A stretch of 64,000 nucleotides of DNA from Chiridota heheva (taxonomy: Eukaryota > Echinodermata > Holothuroidea > Apodida > Chiridotidae), in NCBI GenBank assembly GCA_020152595.1, contig JAIGNY010001241.1, positions 232,001 to 296,000 of the forward strand, read 5' to 3'. Numbering within the stretch: position 1 is the stretch's first letter; each line of letters starts with the position of its first letter. The notes under the pieces were generated by a model that was given only the letters and a program-made list of their open reading frames with translations, made no database searches and was not told the origin of the DNA. The position numbers and the translations under genes are program-made. Below, in pieces: positions 23,339 to 36,672 of this stretch.

Positions 23339-23674
23339 CAGGGACGGACTTCTGACCTATAGGTTCAACGGACGCGGTCCGAAGCGCCGCTAGACTCGGT
23401 GGAGCGATATTATATCACATGAACTGCATAATTCGCTCTAAAACCAATGAAATAGTGTCCGGTCAGCAGATTAAAAGCTTTTCAAATGTGTTCTGAAATG
23501 ACCATGAAAATCGCCGGGAGCGGCCTTCCGGGAATCTCCCCCTCTAGTAGTATATTGTGCGTTAGTATATTGTGCGTTAGTATATTGTGCGTTAGTATAT
23601 TGTGCGTTAGTATATTGTGCGCCGCTGGTAAATATGGTCCGAAATATTTCCGCCTCCCAGTCCGTCAGTTCCTG
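23339..23674. mobile_element. hAT-like MITE, family 3
   Basis: Ends 'cagggacggacttctga' and 'cagtccgtcagttcctg' form an imperfect terminal inverted repeat. The flanking 8-mers taaatatt and tatatact agree at 6 of 8 positions, consistent with an old 8-bp duplication. A short tandem repeat lies inside. No ORF of interest. Confidence 0.5.
23547..23621. repeat. 15-bp tandem repeat, five units
   Basis: The unit 'agtatattgtgcgtt' is repeated five times almost without change inside the MITE at 23,339. Confidence 0.95.
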
Positions 23675-24005
23675 TATATACTGAAAGAGGTTGGTGGCCT
23701 GATTAAAGTATGAATCAACTGTTAATTATCAATGCCTAAATTGTTAAGAAAACAATTAATACAATAGTATACCAATAAATAATAAAGTGGAAAATGAAAA
23801 AGAAAAGAAAGTGGAGACTGTACAAATAATTCAAAGTCGTTCGAGAAACTTTAGAAGCCGTCGAGAAAACTTGGCAGGATCCTTGGAAAATGTAGAGTTG
23901 TGGCCCTGGTCAAATTTGAAATATGCGCCCTTTGCGGGTCTTTGTGCCTCTTTGGGATTGAAATTGAATGTAATTGAAAAATATACATTATGTAGACCTA
24001 ACAAC
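23675..24005. other. Non-coding stretch
   Basis: AT-rich. No supported gene. Confidence 0.3.
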
Positions 24006-24190
24006 CAGTGGCGACGCGACGGTGGGTCATGGGGTGCATTTCCTCCCACGAGATTGCTTTGCTCCCCCCTACTTTCCCCCAGAAAATTTTGTCCAGTGAC
24101 ATATTTTGTCTGATTTATATGATTTTGCCCCCAATGAGACAAATTTGCCCCTCGCTTTCCCACATGACCAAAATTCTAGTGCCACCATTG
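24006..24190. mobile_element. hAT-type MITE, family 1, degraded copy
   Basis: Starts 'cagtggcgacgcgac', ends 'tagtgccaccattg', and shares the internal phrases 'cccacgagattgctttg' and 'acatattttgtctgattta' with the copies at 24,476, 36,470 and 45,707. The flanking 8-mers (ctaacaac, tatacagc) agree at only half their positions, so this is probably the oldest copy. Confidence 0.6.
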
Positions 24191-24467
24191 TATACAGCTC
24201 TTGCGCAGGGTGTCATTTTTTGGTTGTGGGCGGCTCGGCATAGGGGCAAGGGGGTACAATTGTCCCCGCCCCAAAAAAATAATCATTGTGTTTTTGTAAT
24301 GAAGAATACCAACATGCATGAATGTTGATATTTTTTGCCCACATCATGTTTTTCTCCTCCTAAAACCCCTTACAGGCGCCTATGGTGATAGGGCAGTAGG
24401 GTATTGTGGGTTCTAAATAATGATTAATGTGGGCTCCTAATGCATGACATGTGGTCTGTGGGCCTTT
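24191..24467. other. Spacer between two MITE copies
   Basis: Contains 'caaccggg'-poor AT-rich sequence and G-runs near 24,245. No gene supported. Confidence 0.3.
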
Positions 24468-24475
24468 CAAATTTG

Positions 24476-24641
24476 CAGTGGCGGCGCTATGGGGGGCGTG
24501 GGGGATTTTTTCCCCCACGAGATCGCTTTGCCCCCCCAGAAATTTTGAAAAGTGATATATTTTGTCCGATTTATAGGCTTTTTCCTCCCTGAAACAAAAT
24601 ATCGCCTCTCTTGCACCCATGACATCCTGGCGCCTCCACTT
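24476..24641. mobile_element. hAT-type MITE, family 1
   Basis: Ends 'cagtggcggcgctatgg' and 'cctggcgcctccactt' are inverted repeats. The flanking 8-mers caaatttg (24,468) and caagtttg (24,642) differ at one base, a good 8-bp target duplication of hAT type. Confidence 0.85.
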
Positions 24642-24649
24642 CAAGTTTG

Positions 24650-25230
24650 CTTCTAAAAATAACATGATAATTTCAATTTCTGTTATTGATAACTGTTTCA
24701 AAATCTCTGACGTCACCACTGCGAACCAGACGTTAAATAGAGCTGTCCAGACATCCAAAAATGACCAAGTGCGTAAAGGAAGGGATGAAGGCCTGCTTGA
24801 CCCCTCTGAATATGATATGGTAATGCTGTCCCTCATTTGATGTCGTGAAGATAGTCACCTCCGATAGACATCAAATCCCAGCCGCTGTACGCCTGCTGCA
24901 AAGCGGCGAATCCTCCAAACATCTGCAAGAGGAAAAAAAAACACACAAGCCACTTTTCGTGTAAGGACGACATACTGACATAGGTTTATCCTGATGACTT
25001 AATTTACCAATACAAAAAGTTACATAACATAATTAAAACAAAAAGATAAGACCGAAGCGACAATTTTTTTTTTTTTTTTTTTTTTTTTAAACTTAAAGGT
25101 ACGTTTATAATTCGTTATCAATGCAGCCAATGGGGGAAATCACGACTTCGGTGACGACTTATTAAACAAATTGGTGAAAAAATGCACGTTGATATCGTAT
25201 TCCGTTTAGGAGTTATTGCATTTCAAAGAT
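24650..25230. other. Non-coding stretch
   Basis: Contains a ~29-bp T-run near 25,061-25,089 and the phrase 'gatatcgtattccgtttagg' shared with 4,659. No gene. Confidence 0.35.
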
Positions 25231-25389
25231 TTAAAGGCCATCTGTTGTGATTAAAATGTAGCGACGTACATTTTATTCGAAATCGATACTGATTGGCCTA
25301 TCAATGTAAGTGCAGTGTTCCATTACGTTTCGAACAACTAAAACACACGAATTTAAATATATTAACCACCACGATAACTGGCCTTTAAA
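25231..25389. mobile_element. TA-target MITE, family 4
   Basis: 'tttaaaggccatctgttgtg' at the left and 'ataactggcctttaaa' at the right form inverted ends. The interior matches the MITE at 48,058-48,225 in reverse orientation (gattaaaatgtagcgacgta against gattgaaatgtggcggcgta). Confidence 0.7.
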
Positions 25390-25770
25390 GGATCAGTCTC
25401 TTGAAAAGTGGCCTTACAGTATACAGTGTAATGTCATCTGGTCATACTTGTCACAGCTTGTAGTTCCAAGACAATTTATTATGCATTTTAAATAACAAAA
25501 ATATTTACATTTTATTTAGATTGTAGAAACATTCGCGGATGGGCAATATATGTTCTTATAAGGGCATGTTATACCCATCTCAATAATTAAATAAAAAGTG
25601 TCTCTATCATTTAGAAAGTGGCAATTAATTTTGAAAGAGATACAATAACATTGCCTTGGATCTGCAAATGTGGCACTACATACATTGATTTTTCAAGACA
25701 CTGGTTTAATCTTTGAGTTTAAAATGCAATAACTCCAAAACAAAATGAACTGATGAGACATCAACCATGA
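25390..25770. other. Non-coding stretch
   Basis: 'gagtttaaaatgcaataactcc' near 25,715 mirrors 'ggagttattgcatttcaaag' near 25,208, so the MITE at 25,231 may sit inside an older inverted-repeat element. No gene. Confidence 0.35.
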
Positions 25771-25778
25771 TTTCACAC

Positions 25779-25966
25779 CAGGGCCGTATTTCTCATCTGG
25801 AAAGTAGTGGGGGCATTGCCTTTTATGCAAAAAGTGGGGAGCAAGAGGCAAATTTCCCCCCAAATGTATTACATTTAAAAAAAATTGCTGAAATGTGTGT
25901 GGGGGGTGAGAGGGGGGGGGGGGGAGGAGGAAGGAAGGGAGGGTGTTTCCCTGTCCCCCGGCCCTG
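25779..25966. mobile_element. hAT-type MITE, family 2
   Basis: Starts 'cagggccgtatttctc' and ends 'ccccggccctg'. The flanking 8-mers tttcacac (25,771) and ttttacac (25,967) differ at one base, giving an 8-bp target duplication. A G-run (25,911-25,924) lies inside. Confidence 0.8.
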
Positions 25967-25974
25967 TTTTACAC

Positions 25975-28029
<2,055 letters not shown>

Positions 28030-28755
28030 CTAAACCCTTCCGATTTCATGATTTATAAAATTTTCAAGATTTTGGTAAAAAATTTGTTTTATTTTACTAA
28101 ATTTTGGACGAAAATATCTTGAAAAATTGAAGTTGTAAATTCAAGAGAAAAAAAAGAACTTTAAGGGAAAAAGTAATTTTCGGACTGGTAAAAAAAAAAA
28201 AAAAATCCGAGGGAGGGGGGGAGGAGGAATGTTTCCTATAGCTATATGCTGTACTACAAGCTATCAAATATGACGGTTTGAAAGTGCCCTCAAATCCTGT
28301 TTCCCCAAGATTCAAACATCTTCCGCCGCCTCTGGGTAAAGACATAAGCAATTCCGAGTCTTAATCTACATTTTTAATATTTTAAAGTATATCCCATCTA
28401 TGATCCCCATACCCTATAAATTGTCTGACTTTTCCGAATCATTATCTAAAATTTCCTTATTTTAGTTGCCATAAATTTTAAAAGCAAAGCAAAAAGGAAA
28501 TGAAAACAAAAGCCTACAAAATGGGTCATTATAATCTTCTTTTGTAAAGAGCAGGTCTCGGTTTCTTTTAAGCGTATAGCGCTGTTTATGCCTGGTTGTC
28601 AAGACTTGCACTTTTGCTTTCCGAATATTTCTTGAAATACTTTATTTTAATTGAAAATCAATTGTTGACTAATTTTACAGGTTGCATTATGAAAAGATAC
28701 AGAACTTTTGTACTTTCTAATTTTCCTTTTTTTGGTACTGTTTTACTTTACATCA
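28030..28755. other. Non-coding stretch with degenerate repeat
   Basis: The first ~160 bp resemble the 'gggaaatttcc' repeat family. An A-run lies near 28,191. No gene is supported; the open frame at 28,596-28,898 overlaps the start of a retrotransposon fragment. Confidence 0.35.
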
Positions 28756-29960
28756 TCGTATATTACAGGAATCTCTCAACAGCTCAAGCACAAATTCAAC
28801 AGTTAAACGTCTTCAGCTTATGCAAAACAAATCAGTACGGGTTGTTACAAGGCGAACTTATGTTGATCACATTTCACCAGTCTGCCAATACTTACTGAAC
28901 TGGCTATTGTCATTTTAGAGTATACATTTTCGCCTTCTAAGTTCTGACCTATATCTTCAAATGTTTCCACAAGTTTATACACCATCTTATCTACAGGACA
29001 TAATCACAATTAATCATCGCAACCAATTCCTTAAGTTGAGTTCCTCAACTGACAAACACTAGTTACTTTCCCTTTAAAAAGGAAAGAAAGGAACTAAGCT
29101 TTGTATCATGCTAGCCCACCACCGTGGAATTAATTACGGTACCCTTTAAAATCAGCAGATTAGAAACAGTTCCTTCATTGATTTGTTCAACAAACACAGC
29201 CTTTAAAAGGGCTGGACATGGCCGGCGACTTTATAAAGACGTTCTATCACCAAGCAAAGGCGTAGCCAGGTTTTTATTTTGGGGGTGAGAATCTACCAGC
29301 TGTACACGCTTTAATTGCGCATTTGACGTGGGGTCTATGGGCCCTAGTGGGATCCAGGGGCGTTTTGATGGACTAGAGCCTGGGTGCCTATAGAACGTCT
29401 AATATTGTATTCGATCGCCCGATATTTCACTGTCATTTAAAAAGGTCGGTCCTTTTTTCTTTTCTTTTTGAATTTTTTCTACGCGCCTATTAACAAGGTC
29501 CGAATAAAGATTAATAAAGACTGCAAATACGTTTCGTTCAATTCCATAGCCATTTTACACTGTATGATACGATTTTGGTTTGGCCAAATAAAAAAAGTGT
29601 TTCGGGACACGAAAAGCGAATACAGTTTTAACTCCAGATATTGCCCACATTAGTTCAGAATTAATCCACTTCCATTACCCAGTCCTCACGTTTTATGACC
29701 AGGGCTACGCAATCACAAAGAATATAATTAATATTGTTGTTTTGATGTATTCAAGTATACGTCAATCCAGGAATTGATATTCGTCGTTTTATATTACAAT
29801 GCACCACAACCGGAAGCTGACAACACTTATTGTCACCTTTTTCTATAATGGTAGTGCCCAACTTAATTTGTAATAGGGTTTTAAATAGAAACCCATTATG
29901 TTTTTTTAAGTTTTCACTTATTTCTGATTACTGCTGTAGAAAAATTAATCATGCAGTATT
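28756..29960 (+). mobile_element. L2-like non-LTR 3' fragment with long 3' UTR (copy 2)
   Basis: C-terminal reverse transcriptase wording is visible: KRLQLMQNKSVRVVTRRTYV (near 28,807), a degraded PPRWN-LP region (near 29,117) and FKRAGHGRRLY (near 29,198). The DNA after 29,470 matches copy 1 (19,960-20,430), for example 'atgatacgattttggttt' and 'acgtcaatccaggaattg'. About 200 bp near 29,265-29,470 interrupt the match and start with a hAT-like 'aaaggcgtagccagg'. Confidence 0.75.
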
Positions 29961-30240
29961 AATTTTCAGATTTTTCTAAATATTTCAAAATCTTTAGTTT
30001 GATTTACAAATGTTTGTAATTAATCTTAACTTTTTAAGTATAGGGGATCAAAGATGGCAGATTTTGAGCATGGAGTTTACAATACTAGTCCTGTCGCTTC
30101 TAAGAGCCACGACAAAAAAAACACCGGAAGGCTTTTCTCTTCGAAAAACACTTCCAGCATGTATTCACTTGGCTGGATATCCGAGAACTTCGCGACCGGA
30201 GGTCATCAATCCGAGTAATCGCGCGCCGCTGGAGTGAAAA
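29961..30240. other. Non-coding stretch
   Basis: One 75-codon open frame (30,010-30,237) has no recognisable domain. Nothing supported. Confidence 0.3.
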
Positions 30241-30942
30241 TAGGGAGTTTTAGATTTCACGACGCGGACTTCGCTACAACGAAATGACGTCACGATCGAC
30301 GTTCTGCGCATGCGAATACTTCACTTTCTCGTTATCCCTGAAATTCTACACCAGATTTCAGGGTTTTCCACGTTGTGCTACAACTTGGGATAGCGTGTGA
30401 TGTCATATGTTGTCATACCAATCTGCATTTTTAACATAATTGAGCAATTACTACAGTTTTTTTGCTCATCAAATGAATATTTGACTCAAATTTTGTCTTT
30501 GTTATTTTGAAAACTAAAGTTTAAAAAGTAAAGAATTATGAAGTAGGCCTATTTGCATTTTCATCGGCGCGCAGATATTTGACGTTCTACTGGTACATCT
30601 CGGAAATGTTTACATATGTTTATCATATAGTGCATGAACTTTGGGCTAATTGTGAAGAAGTTGATCCTATCAAAGTGCGTGACTTTGATTTTCCTTCACG
30701 AACTTAATGAAGCTTCGCTTTCCAAAAGTACTTATAATTGGAGCGTCGTCTGCTACGATCGAACATCGCTACTTAGATATGTAACCGAGTGTTATCAAAT
30801 GACTAATCACATGACTGTCATTTTCCCCGTCGTAAAAATCTAAAGCGCAAAACCAACAGGACGGGGAAGGCAGTACGACGACGTACATTGTCGGTTAACT
30901 TCCCGTCGCACTACTCCGCGTCGTGAAATCTAAAGCTCCCTA
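30241..30942. mobile_element. TA-target MITE (Tc1/mariner-like ends)
   Basis: 'gggagttttagatttcacga' at 30,243 is the near-complement of 'tcgtgaaatctaaagctccc' ending at 30,940, and the match continues into cgcgga. Both ends are flanked by TA. The interior has no transposase. The 698-bp length is large for a MITE, so it may be a deleted transposon. Confidence 0.8.
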
Positions 30943-31479
30943 ATAAGGCTATAGGCTACGTAGCACGAAAGGCCCGAATTTCAACAATTTGTGATTTATT
31001 TCAAAATAATGACTAATCAATGTTCCAACTTAATCTACAGTCCTTTGAGACAATGTATGATGATCGATTAGGAATATGTGGCGTCGCTTTGTCAAATTTT
31101 CGGTAAAATTTTCTGTTTTGGTAAATTCGAAATTTCCGTGACTGACCCAAATTTCGACCATGTGTGTTCAACATGCAAAAACACATCATACCAGTAACAC
31201 GTACAATGTCCGATCGTCCGTAAACATTGATATAAACTTCAATTAATTGTTATACTTAACTGCACAATCAACTAACGAAGCATCTAATAAATGAAGATGG
31301 AGTTTAATTAACAATTGGGTAAAAGTAAAATTTTTGTCCGACTTTGCATACCACATGCTGACACACACAGACTTGCCGTTCGTGTAACGCGCAAAGCTTT
31401 GCTTCACTCCAGCAAATTACGTCATCTCCCGGACGCGACATTTCACCAACTAAGTGAATAGTAACAATTTTGTGTTCAT
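30943..31479. other. Non-coding stretch
   Basis: 'ttacgtcatctcccggacg' and 'tttcaccaactaagtgaata' near 31,410-31,460 resemble the interior of the TTAA-type MITE at 60,830-60,890, so a related degraded copy may lie here. Confidence 0.35.
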
Positions 31480-31605
31480 CTTTCTTATTTCCATCTTTTT
31501 ACCTATTGTTGGATTATTTGTGTATGGAGTTTCGCTTAGTTTTGTTCTGTAAAGTGCAGAGAGCCTTTGGATTCTGTGCTATAAGCACCGAGGAAGTAAG
31601 TAAGA
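31480..31605 (+). mobile_element. L2-like 3' tail fragment
   Basis: 'ttgttggattatttgtgtat' followed by a 'gtaaagtgcagagagccttt' block and 'gtgctataagcaccgagg' matches 42,480-42,575. This is the conserved 3' end recognised by L2-type reverse transcriptases. No coding sequence remains. Confidence 0.65.
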
Positions 31606-31848
31606 TATGTTCAGAACATGGAACCAAAAAACTGAATAATAAAAACACTTTAAACATGGGTGGTGTCCGGCTTTTCCCGACAGATATCTAACTTCCCCGA
31701 CAAGAGAATAATATTCCAAACCTATAATACTTTTTGTCCTACAAAACTTTCCTATCACTCACTGAATTAATTTAAATGACATATTTCTCGATTCGTAACC
31801 CCTGTCGGACCAGTAGGTCTCTGTCGGGACTCAGGCAAACCCTGGCGG

Positions 31849-31941
31849 TTACCCCGACTTTATCAATCTGCGCCCTCTCTGTGGTACTGTTACCCAACTA
31901 CTCCACTGTCCCAATTCTGCTGAGCCTGCACCCAAACAACC
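31849..31941 (-). CDS. Possible second coding exon of the 32-kb gene
   Basis: An acceptor (atttgttttcag) on the minus strand precedes an in-phase open stretch of 30 codons ending in TAA at 31,849. Joined to the exon at 32,029 it would close a protein of about 131 residues. The sequence just beyond (ccagggtttgcctgagtccc on the minus strand) looks repeat-like, so this may be an accidental ORF. Tentative. Confidence 0.3.
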   Translation of the reverse strand, partial: GCLGAGSAELGQWSSWVTVPQRGRRLIKSG

Positions 31942-32028
31942 CTGAAAACAAATGATACCGGTATTTACAATAAAAAATAATTTTCAAAATATTATCAGAA
32001 TTTACATGTAAATATTTAGAACCCAAAC

Positions 32029-32342
32029 CTGTGCAAATATATTTTGGTTTTCGATGAAACGATGCTGAAATGGCCTCTGCGTCTTATCGTGCCATACATA
32101 AAAGACGATGCCATTGGTCTGGCCATACTGCAAACGCCAATCAACGGTTAGAATATCTGGTATAGAGTAGTCTTTTTCAATAAACACCGGAATTTCTCTC
32201 CCACTGACGGGGATTTTGTAGCTACACACTTCGTAGTCCTGTGTTTGCTCTGTCAACTGGTGACTCCATTTCACAGTCTTTGTAGTTTTCTTTGCAACGA
32301 GTTCTAAATCCATTCCAATCAACTGAGCCATTTTTTTTCTCT
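32029..32342 (-). CDS. Probable host gene, first coding exon, unknown function
   Basis: On the minus strand an acceptor (ttttatttttcag) is followed by agaaaaaaa and an ATG at 32,331. The frame stays open for 101 codons to a donor (cacag|gtttgg) at 32,029. Composition is protein-like and unlike its neighbours: hydrophilic, with no low-complexity runs, and containing phrases such as DWRLQYGQTNGIVFYVWHD and QHRFIENQ. The uninterrupted frame amid decayed repeats and the splice signals at both ends argue for a real exon. I do not recognise the family. No signal peptide or membrane segment is visible. A 5' untranslated exon would lie upstream, possibly near 38.4 kb. Confidence 0.6.
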
Positions 32343-32629
32343 GAAAAATAAAATTGATATTATACAGTTTATAACCTGATTACGCGTTTGCTGGTGTTAA
32401 AATACATGTAAATGTACATATATGAATCTCGTCTAAGAAAATTGTTTGACAATCCGGGGGTAATTGATAATGTTACATACTAGCAACGTCACTTCCGCGG
32501 CGGTAATTGATTGGCTTGTCAACATGTGTGCAAATATTTAGACGAATTAAAAGCGTTCAATTGTGATCTGTTCATGCATGGATAACTGGATGATGATTTT
32601 GTTCTTGGAGACCAAATAGTTTGTGTTAA
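32343..32629. other. Intron or upstream region of the 32-kb gene
   Basis: AT-rich. The first bases are the polypyrimidine tract of the acceptor. Nothing else supported. Confidence 0.35.
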
Positions 32630-32915
32630 ACTGTTGAAAATAATGGCAAAATTTGCCCAACTTTTTACTTAACGTTTGGCATCTATTCAGCAACCTAAAC
32701 ACTTTGGCAAATATTAAAAAATGTACCCGACTTTTAAAGGAGTGTTTTCTCCAACTCTTGGGTAGACATATTTAACCAACTGTTAGGTTTTAATTTGACC
32801 TATTTTGGTTGGTTAATATTTGCTCAAATGTCAGACTGTTCAAGGTTGCTGAATAGATGCCCAACATTGGGTAAAAAGTTGGGCAAACTTTGCACATTAT
32901 TTTTCTGGGTAAATA
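32630..32915. mobile_element. Short fold-back MITE
   Basis: 'tttgcccaactttttactta' and 'ggcatctattcagcaacct' (32,651-32,697) are mirrored by 'aggttgctgaatagatgccc' and 'gtaaaaagttgggcaaactt' (32,842-32,890). The loop is about 145 bp. No clear target duplication was found. Confidence 0.7.
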
Positions 32916-33539
32916 ATTTGAATCACTTTTTTGCACATAAATTGGATAATATACCAACAAGCTGACAGGTTTGCGAAATTTCTTTAACCAACAAAAATTT
33001 CACCCAGTGTTTTAAACAGTGTTGCTGCAGGTGGGATCAAACCGTGACTTTTAATGTCTACGTGCAAAAATAGGGAGGGGAAAACTGAAGGTTTAAAGGG
33101 GTCCTAACCCTCCCCCCCCTCCCCCCATCCTCCCCCTGTGACGGAGACTATAATACCTTAGAAATCCTACATTCTGACATTAGGAAATAAGAATGTTAAC
33201 ATGGCATCGAGAAAAAAAAAAACGTTTTTAGTTAAGTTTCCTTTCCTTTTTCGTTGCGATCGAGTCGTATTTGTATTCACAGTAAAGCTCTATGAGTTAT
33301 ACAATATTACGGGTTACCTGAAAGTTACTTAATAATGCAAGCAGTTTTGCACAGGGTGTAAATAACGTGCCTCAACCCCTACTTATTTCTTGGATTTGAG
33401 TTTAGTCGGTCAATCTGGTAATTTCCAATAATTTTAACACATTTCATTTTAATTTTATCAACTTTATTCTAAAAAATTCTCACTTTGACCTCCTAACACA
33501 TTGCATAAACAAGCGAGAAAAAAATCATATGAGGGACAT
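32916..33539. other. Non-coding stretch
   Basis: C-rich tract near 33,110-33,136 and an A-run near 33,211. No gene. Confidence 0.35.
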
Positions 33540-33775
33540 TTTTTTAATTTTTTTACGGGAAAAATTTGTCAGTTTTGGGGAAATTGTCTTCAATTTACAG
33601 GAAATGCTGCCAAATTCTTCAAAAGTTTCTAATAAATTTAACAATTTTTGCTTTTATTTTACCAATGTTTTTATTTCTTATTTTATGTTATAAATTTCCA
33701 AAAACATTCCAATTAATTTTACCAATTTTTCCTTCTATTTTACCATTTTTGTTTCAATTTTATGTTATAAATTTC
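33540..33775. repeat. Degenerate 'gggaaatttccttcaat' repeat, left part
   Basis: Loose ~30-bp phrases ('ggggaaattgtcttcaattt', 'ttccaaaaacattccaatta'). The tract resumes after the MITE (34,320-34,470). Confidence 0.5.
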
Positions 33776-33781
33776 CCTATT

Positions 33782-34306
33782 AGTCCAGGAGCAAGCCGAA
33801 AAACTGGGTACTTTAAAATACCTAAAGAATTGGGTACTTTTATGTACTACGTCATCGCATGAGCCTACACATTTGACTAGCCCATACTAAACAGCTAAAC
33901 GTATGGGGTTTATCATCTTCCATTCCAGATTGTCCCAAACTTTCCTAGACTGCTAGATATCCTGAAATTTTGGTGACGGCGGATAGTAAATAGATATTCA
34001 AAACTTGTTGCCACTGCTTTTCGAAATTCATCGTCGCCTTTTTGAAAAATCAATTAAACTGATTATCAGCAATCTGTTTTCTTGATTTTCTCCAAAAGCC
34101 GACGATGAATTTCAAAAACTATCAGTCTCCAAAACTTTAGAATATCCAGTGAATTTTTGGACAATCCGGAGCGGAAAATGATAAACCCCATACGTTTAGT
34201 GTGGGCTAGTCAAGCGTGTAGGCTCATGCGATGAGGTAATACATAAAATTAACAACATTTGTTGGTTAATTCAAAGTACCCAGTTTTTCCGGTTGCTTCC
34301 GGACTG
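33782..34306. mobile_element. Fold-back MITE inserted in the degenerate repeat
   Basis: The start 'agtccaggagcaagccgaaa' is mirrored by the end 'tttccggttgcttccggact'. The inner arms also pair: 'catcgcatgagcctacac' with 'gtgtaggctcatgcgatg', and 'aaacgtatggggtttatcat' with 'atgataaaccccatacgttt'. The hexamer cctatt flanks both sides (33,776 and 34,307), a plausible target duplication. No ORF. Confidence 0.8.
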
Positions 34307-34312
34307 CCTATT

Positions 34313-36461
34313 GACCGCCTTTGTTTTCGAAAAACCTTCTTTAATTGTTGGAAAGTTTTTGGAATAGTTACTTGAAATCATCCAAAAATCTTTCAAACTT
34401 TCCAATAATTTCAAGTTTTTCCTTCAGCTTGACCAATTCCAATGATTTTCAATTTTACCTCCTAAACGGATATAACTGTAAAAATGCATGCAGCCGACAA
34501 AGTAAATTCCTCTCAGCTAAGAGTCAGTTTTATTTTTCAAGTCATGCAATTAGGATATAGGTTAATTTAACGTATAATTACCCCTCCTCCCTTCCCCAGT
34601 CAAAATGGTCTAACCGACTAACTCGCCTGCAGATGGGGGCGTGCCATTGCTGGAGACTGAATATTATTGCTTAGGGTTCGGGAAAGGGGTACAGTATGAT
34701 CCCAGGACAACATTTTAAGGGGAAATGGAAACGGAAAATTTAGGATCATTGTTGCGCAAAAAGTTGGGACACTTTTAGATCACTATAAACTGATAAAGGA
34801 TGCTGATTAGAACACAGCGGTTTTGAGATCGAGAATAGATTCTTATTCATAAACTTTTCTCTCCAAATTTTGGATCAACTATTTTTCAATACGAGACCAA
34901 TTTGTTGGTAAAAATATTTATATTGTTCAACCCCACAGCCCCCCCCTCCCTAATTTGTTGCCCCTGGTAAGTTGTTGGACTTCAGATATGTGTTGATTTA
35001 TGGAGGCATACAGATACATGTCGGAAGAGATGGATATTACCCGTAAAAAGTAATAACAGTCACAATTTGCTTCAAAACCTCATTCAAGGAAAGAAATCGT
35101 TAATCGCTAATTATATAGATATGAGCTATAGGAAGGTGTTAAGGGTGGGAGGGGGAGGGGAGGGGTCTTAGCCTGCCGGCGTATCAATTATTTAGGTTTA
35201 TAACATGAGTACTTTGATCATTAAACAAAATGCTAAAATACCACATGATCTGTACAAGTCTAAAACAGCGACATCTTAATTTTTCAAATCTAAAGACGTT
35301 TTTTCTTTCTATTCTCTATCCAACGATTTTGATGAGATGACATGATAGCATAAATAAAGTGAAAGCCTGTGAAGTGCAATTAATAATTGCTTCCTATCCC
35401 GCAGGTTTAACTGCTTGATTTAAGATATACCTCATGAAAATGTTATGTTATTGATATTCACCTGAGATCAAATGAAATAAACAGTGCAACAAAGTAACTA
35501 TATAGGATTGCACATGCCGGCATGCCGAAACTGCCAAAACTGCATAACGGAAAATCGGTTTTATTTTCGTCAGTTTTTTTCTAATTAGCATTAAGTTTTA
35601 ATTGTTAATCTTTGACTAGTATTATAAAGGACTAATCACTTGGCATTGCATAACAGATTTGACTGTTTTCGTTTTATAAGTAGATTTCTGTAGTGTGCCA
35701 GATTTCAAATTCAGTTACAAAAAAATGCTACTCTATATAAGCCAGTTTAAAAAGGATAACAACATGGTGTAAAATCAAACGGATAAAAACTGCATAAGTT
35801 CTGCAAATGATTTGCAAATGTCAGAGATGGATCGAAGAAAGTCCCTAATCTCACCGGTCACCCACTACAAAGCAGATTTGCTAATTGTTCGAATAAACTG
35901 GGGGGAGAGGGAGCCCAGCACGGTATTTTTTGTTGGGAGGGGGGGGGGACACAATCAAATACCAGATGACTTCAACCCCCTCCCCTTTTTAATGGGAAAT
36001 TTGGTCTTGGGTAAAAGTGGGAGTCCCAGTCCTCCCCGTGCGGGGTCTCGATACAAAGGAGGAGGGGGGGAAGTAGGCGCCATGACCTCAATTATTTTTT
36101 TAAGCAATGGTTTTCAAATAGGCCTTATTTGTGTTAATTATTCAAAAAATGGTCCCCCAATGTGAAACCTGTGTCGGGGGCCCCGCCGTGGCGCCGCTAT
36201 TGCATTAGGTGCCCCCAGAATCTGACCTATAAGGTCTCACAATACTCATCAACATGCAGCAAATATGAAAACAAGGCAGATTTGAGAGTGCTTAAAATAT
36301 GTATTTCTAACAAAATATGTATTGTCTCTGATTGTTAAAACACGTTTTTATTACCATGTATACTTGTATACCACAAGTGTATACAAAGACTGTATGGGAT
36401 GCGGTTGGCAAGTTCAGGATTTGTTACTGCACACCTTACCAAAGAAGGTGTGGGATTATGC
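34313..36461. other. Non-coding stretch
   Basis: The first ~160 bp continue the degenerate repeat. The rest is AT-rich with G/C runs near 34,938, 35,150 and 35,938. The 117-codon open frame at 35,812-36,165 has no domain and runs across G-rich simple sequence. No gene is supported. Confidence 0.35.
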
Positions 36462-36469
36462 ATCATCCC
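36462..36469. repeat. 8-bp target duplication (atcatccc), left
   Basis: Identical to 36,665-36,672; the two copies flank the MITE at 36,470 exactly. Confidence 0.95.
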
Positions 36470-36664
36470 CAGTGACGGCGCTACGGGAGGGTGAAGGGGG
36501 GGGGGTGGAGGCACGTGGTAATTTCTCCCAGAGATCGCTTTGCCCCTGATTGCCCCAAGAACGTTTTGTAAAGTGACATATTTTGTCAGATTTATAGGTT
36601 TTGCCCCATGAGACAAAATTGCCCCTTTTTTGTCCCCAGAACCAAAATTCTGGCGCCGCCACTG
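36470..36664. mobile_element. hAT-type MITE, family 1, best copy
   Basis: 195 bp. It starts 'cagtgacggcgctacgg', ends 'ctggcgccgccactg', and has a perfect 8-bp target duplication on both sides. The internal phrases 'cagagatcgctttgcccc', 'gtgacatattttgtcagatt' and 'atgagacaaaattgcccc' are shared with the other copies. It is non-autonomous; a hAT transposase must act in trans. Confidence 0.95.
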
Positions 36665-36672
36665 ATCATCCC
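36665..36672. repeat. 8-bp target duplication (atcatccc), right
   Basis: Partner of 36,462-36,469. Confidence 0.95.
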
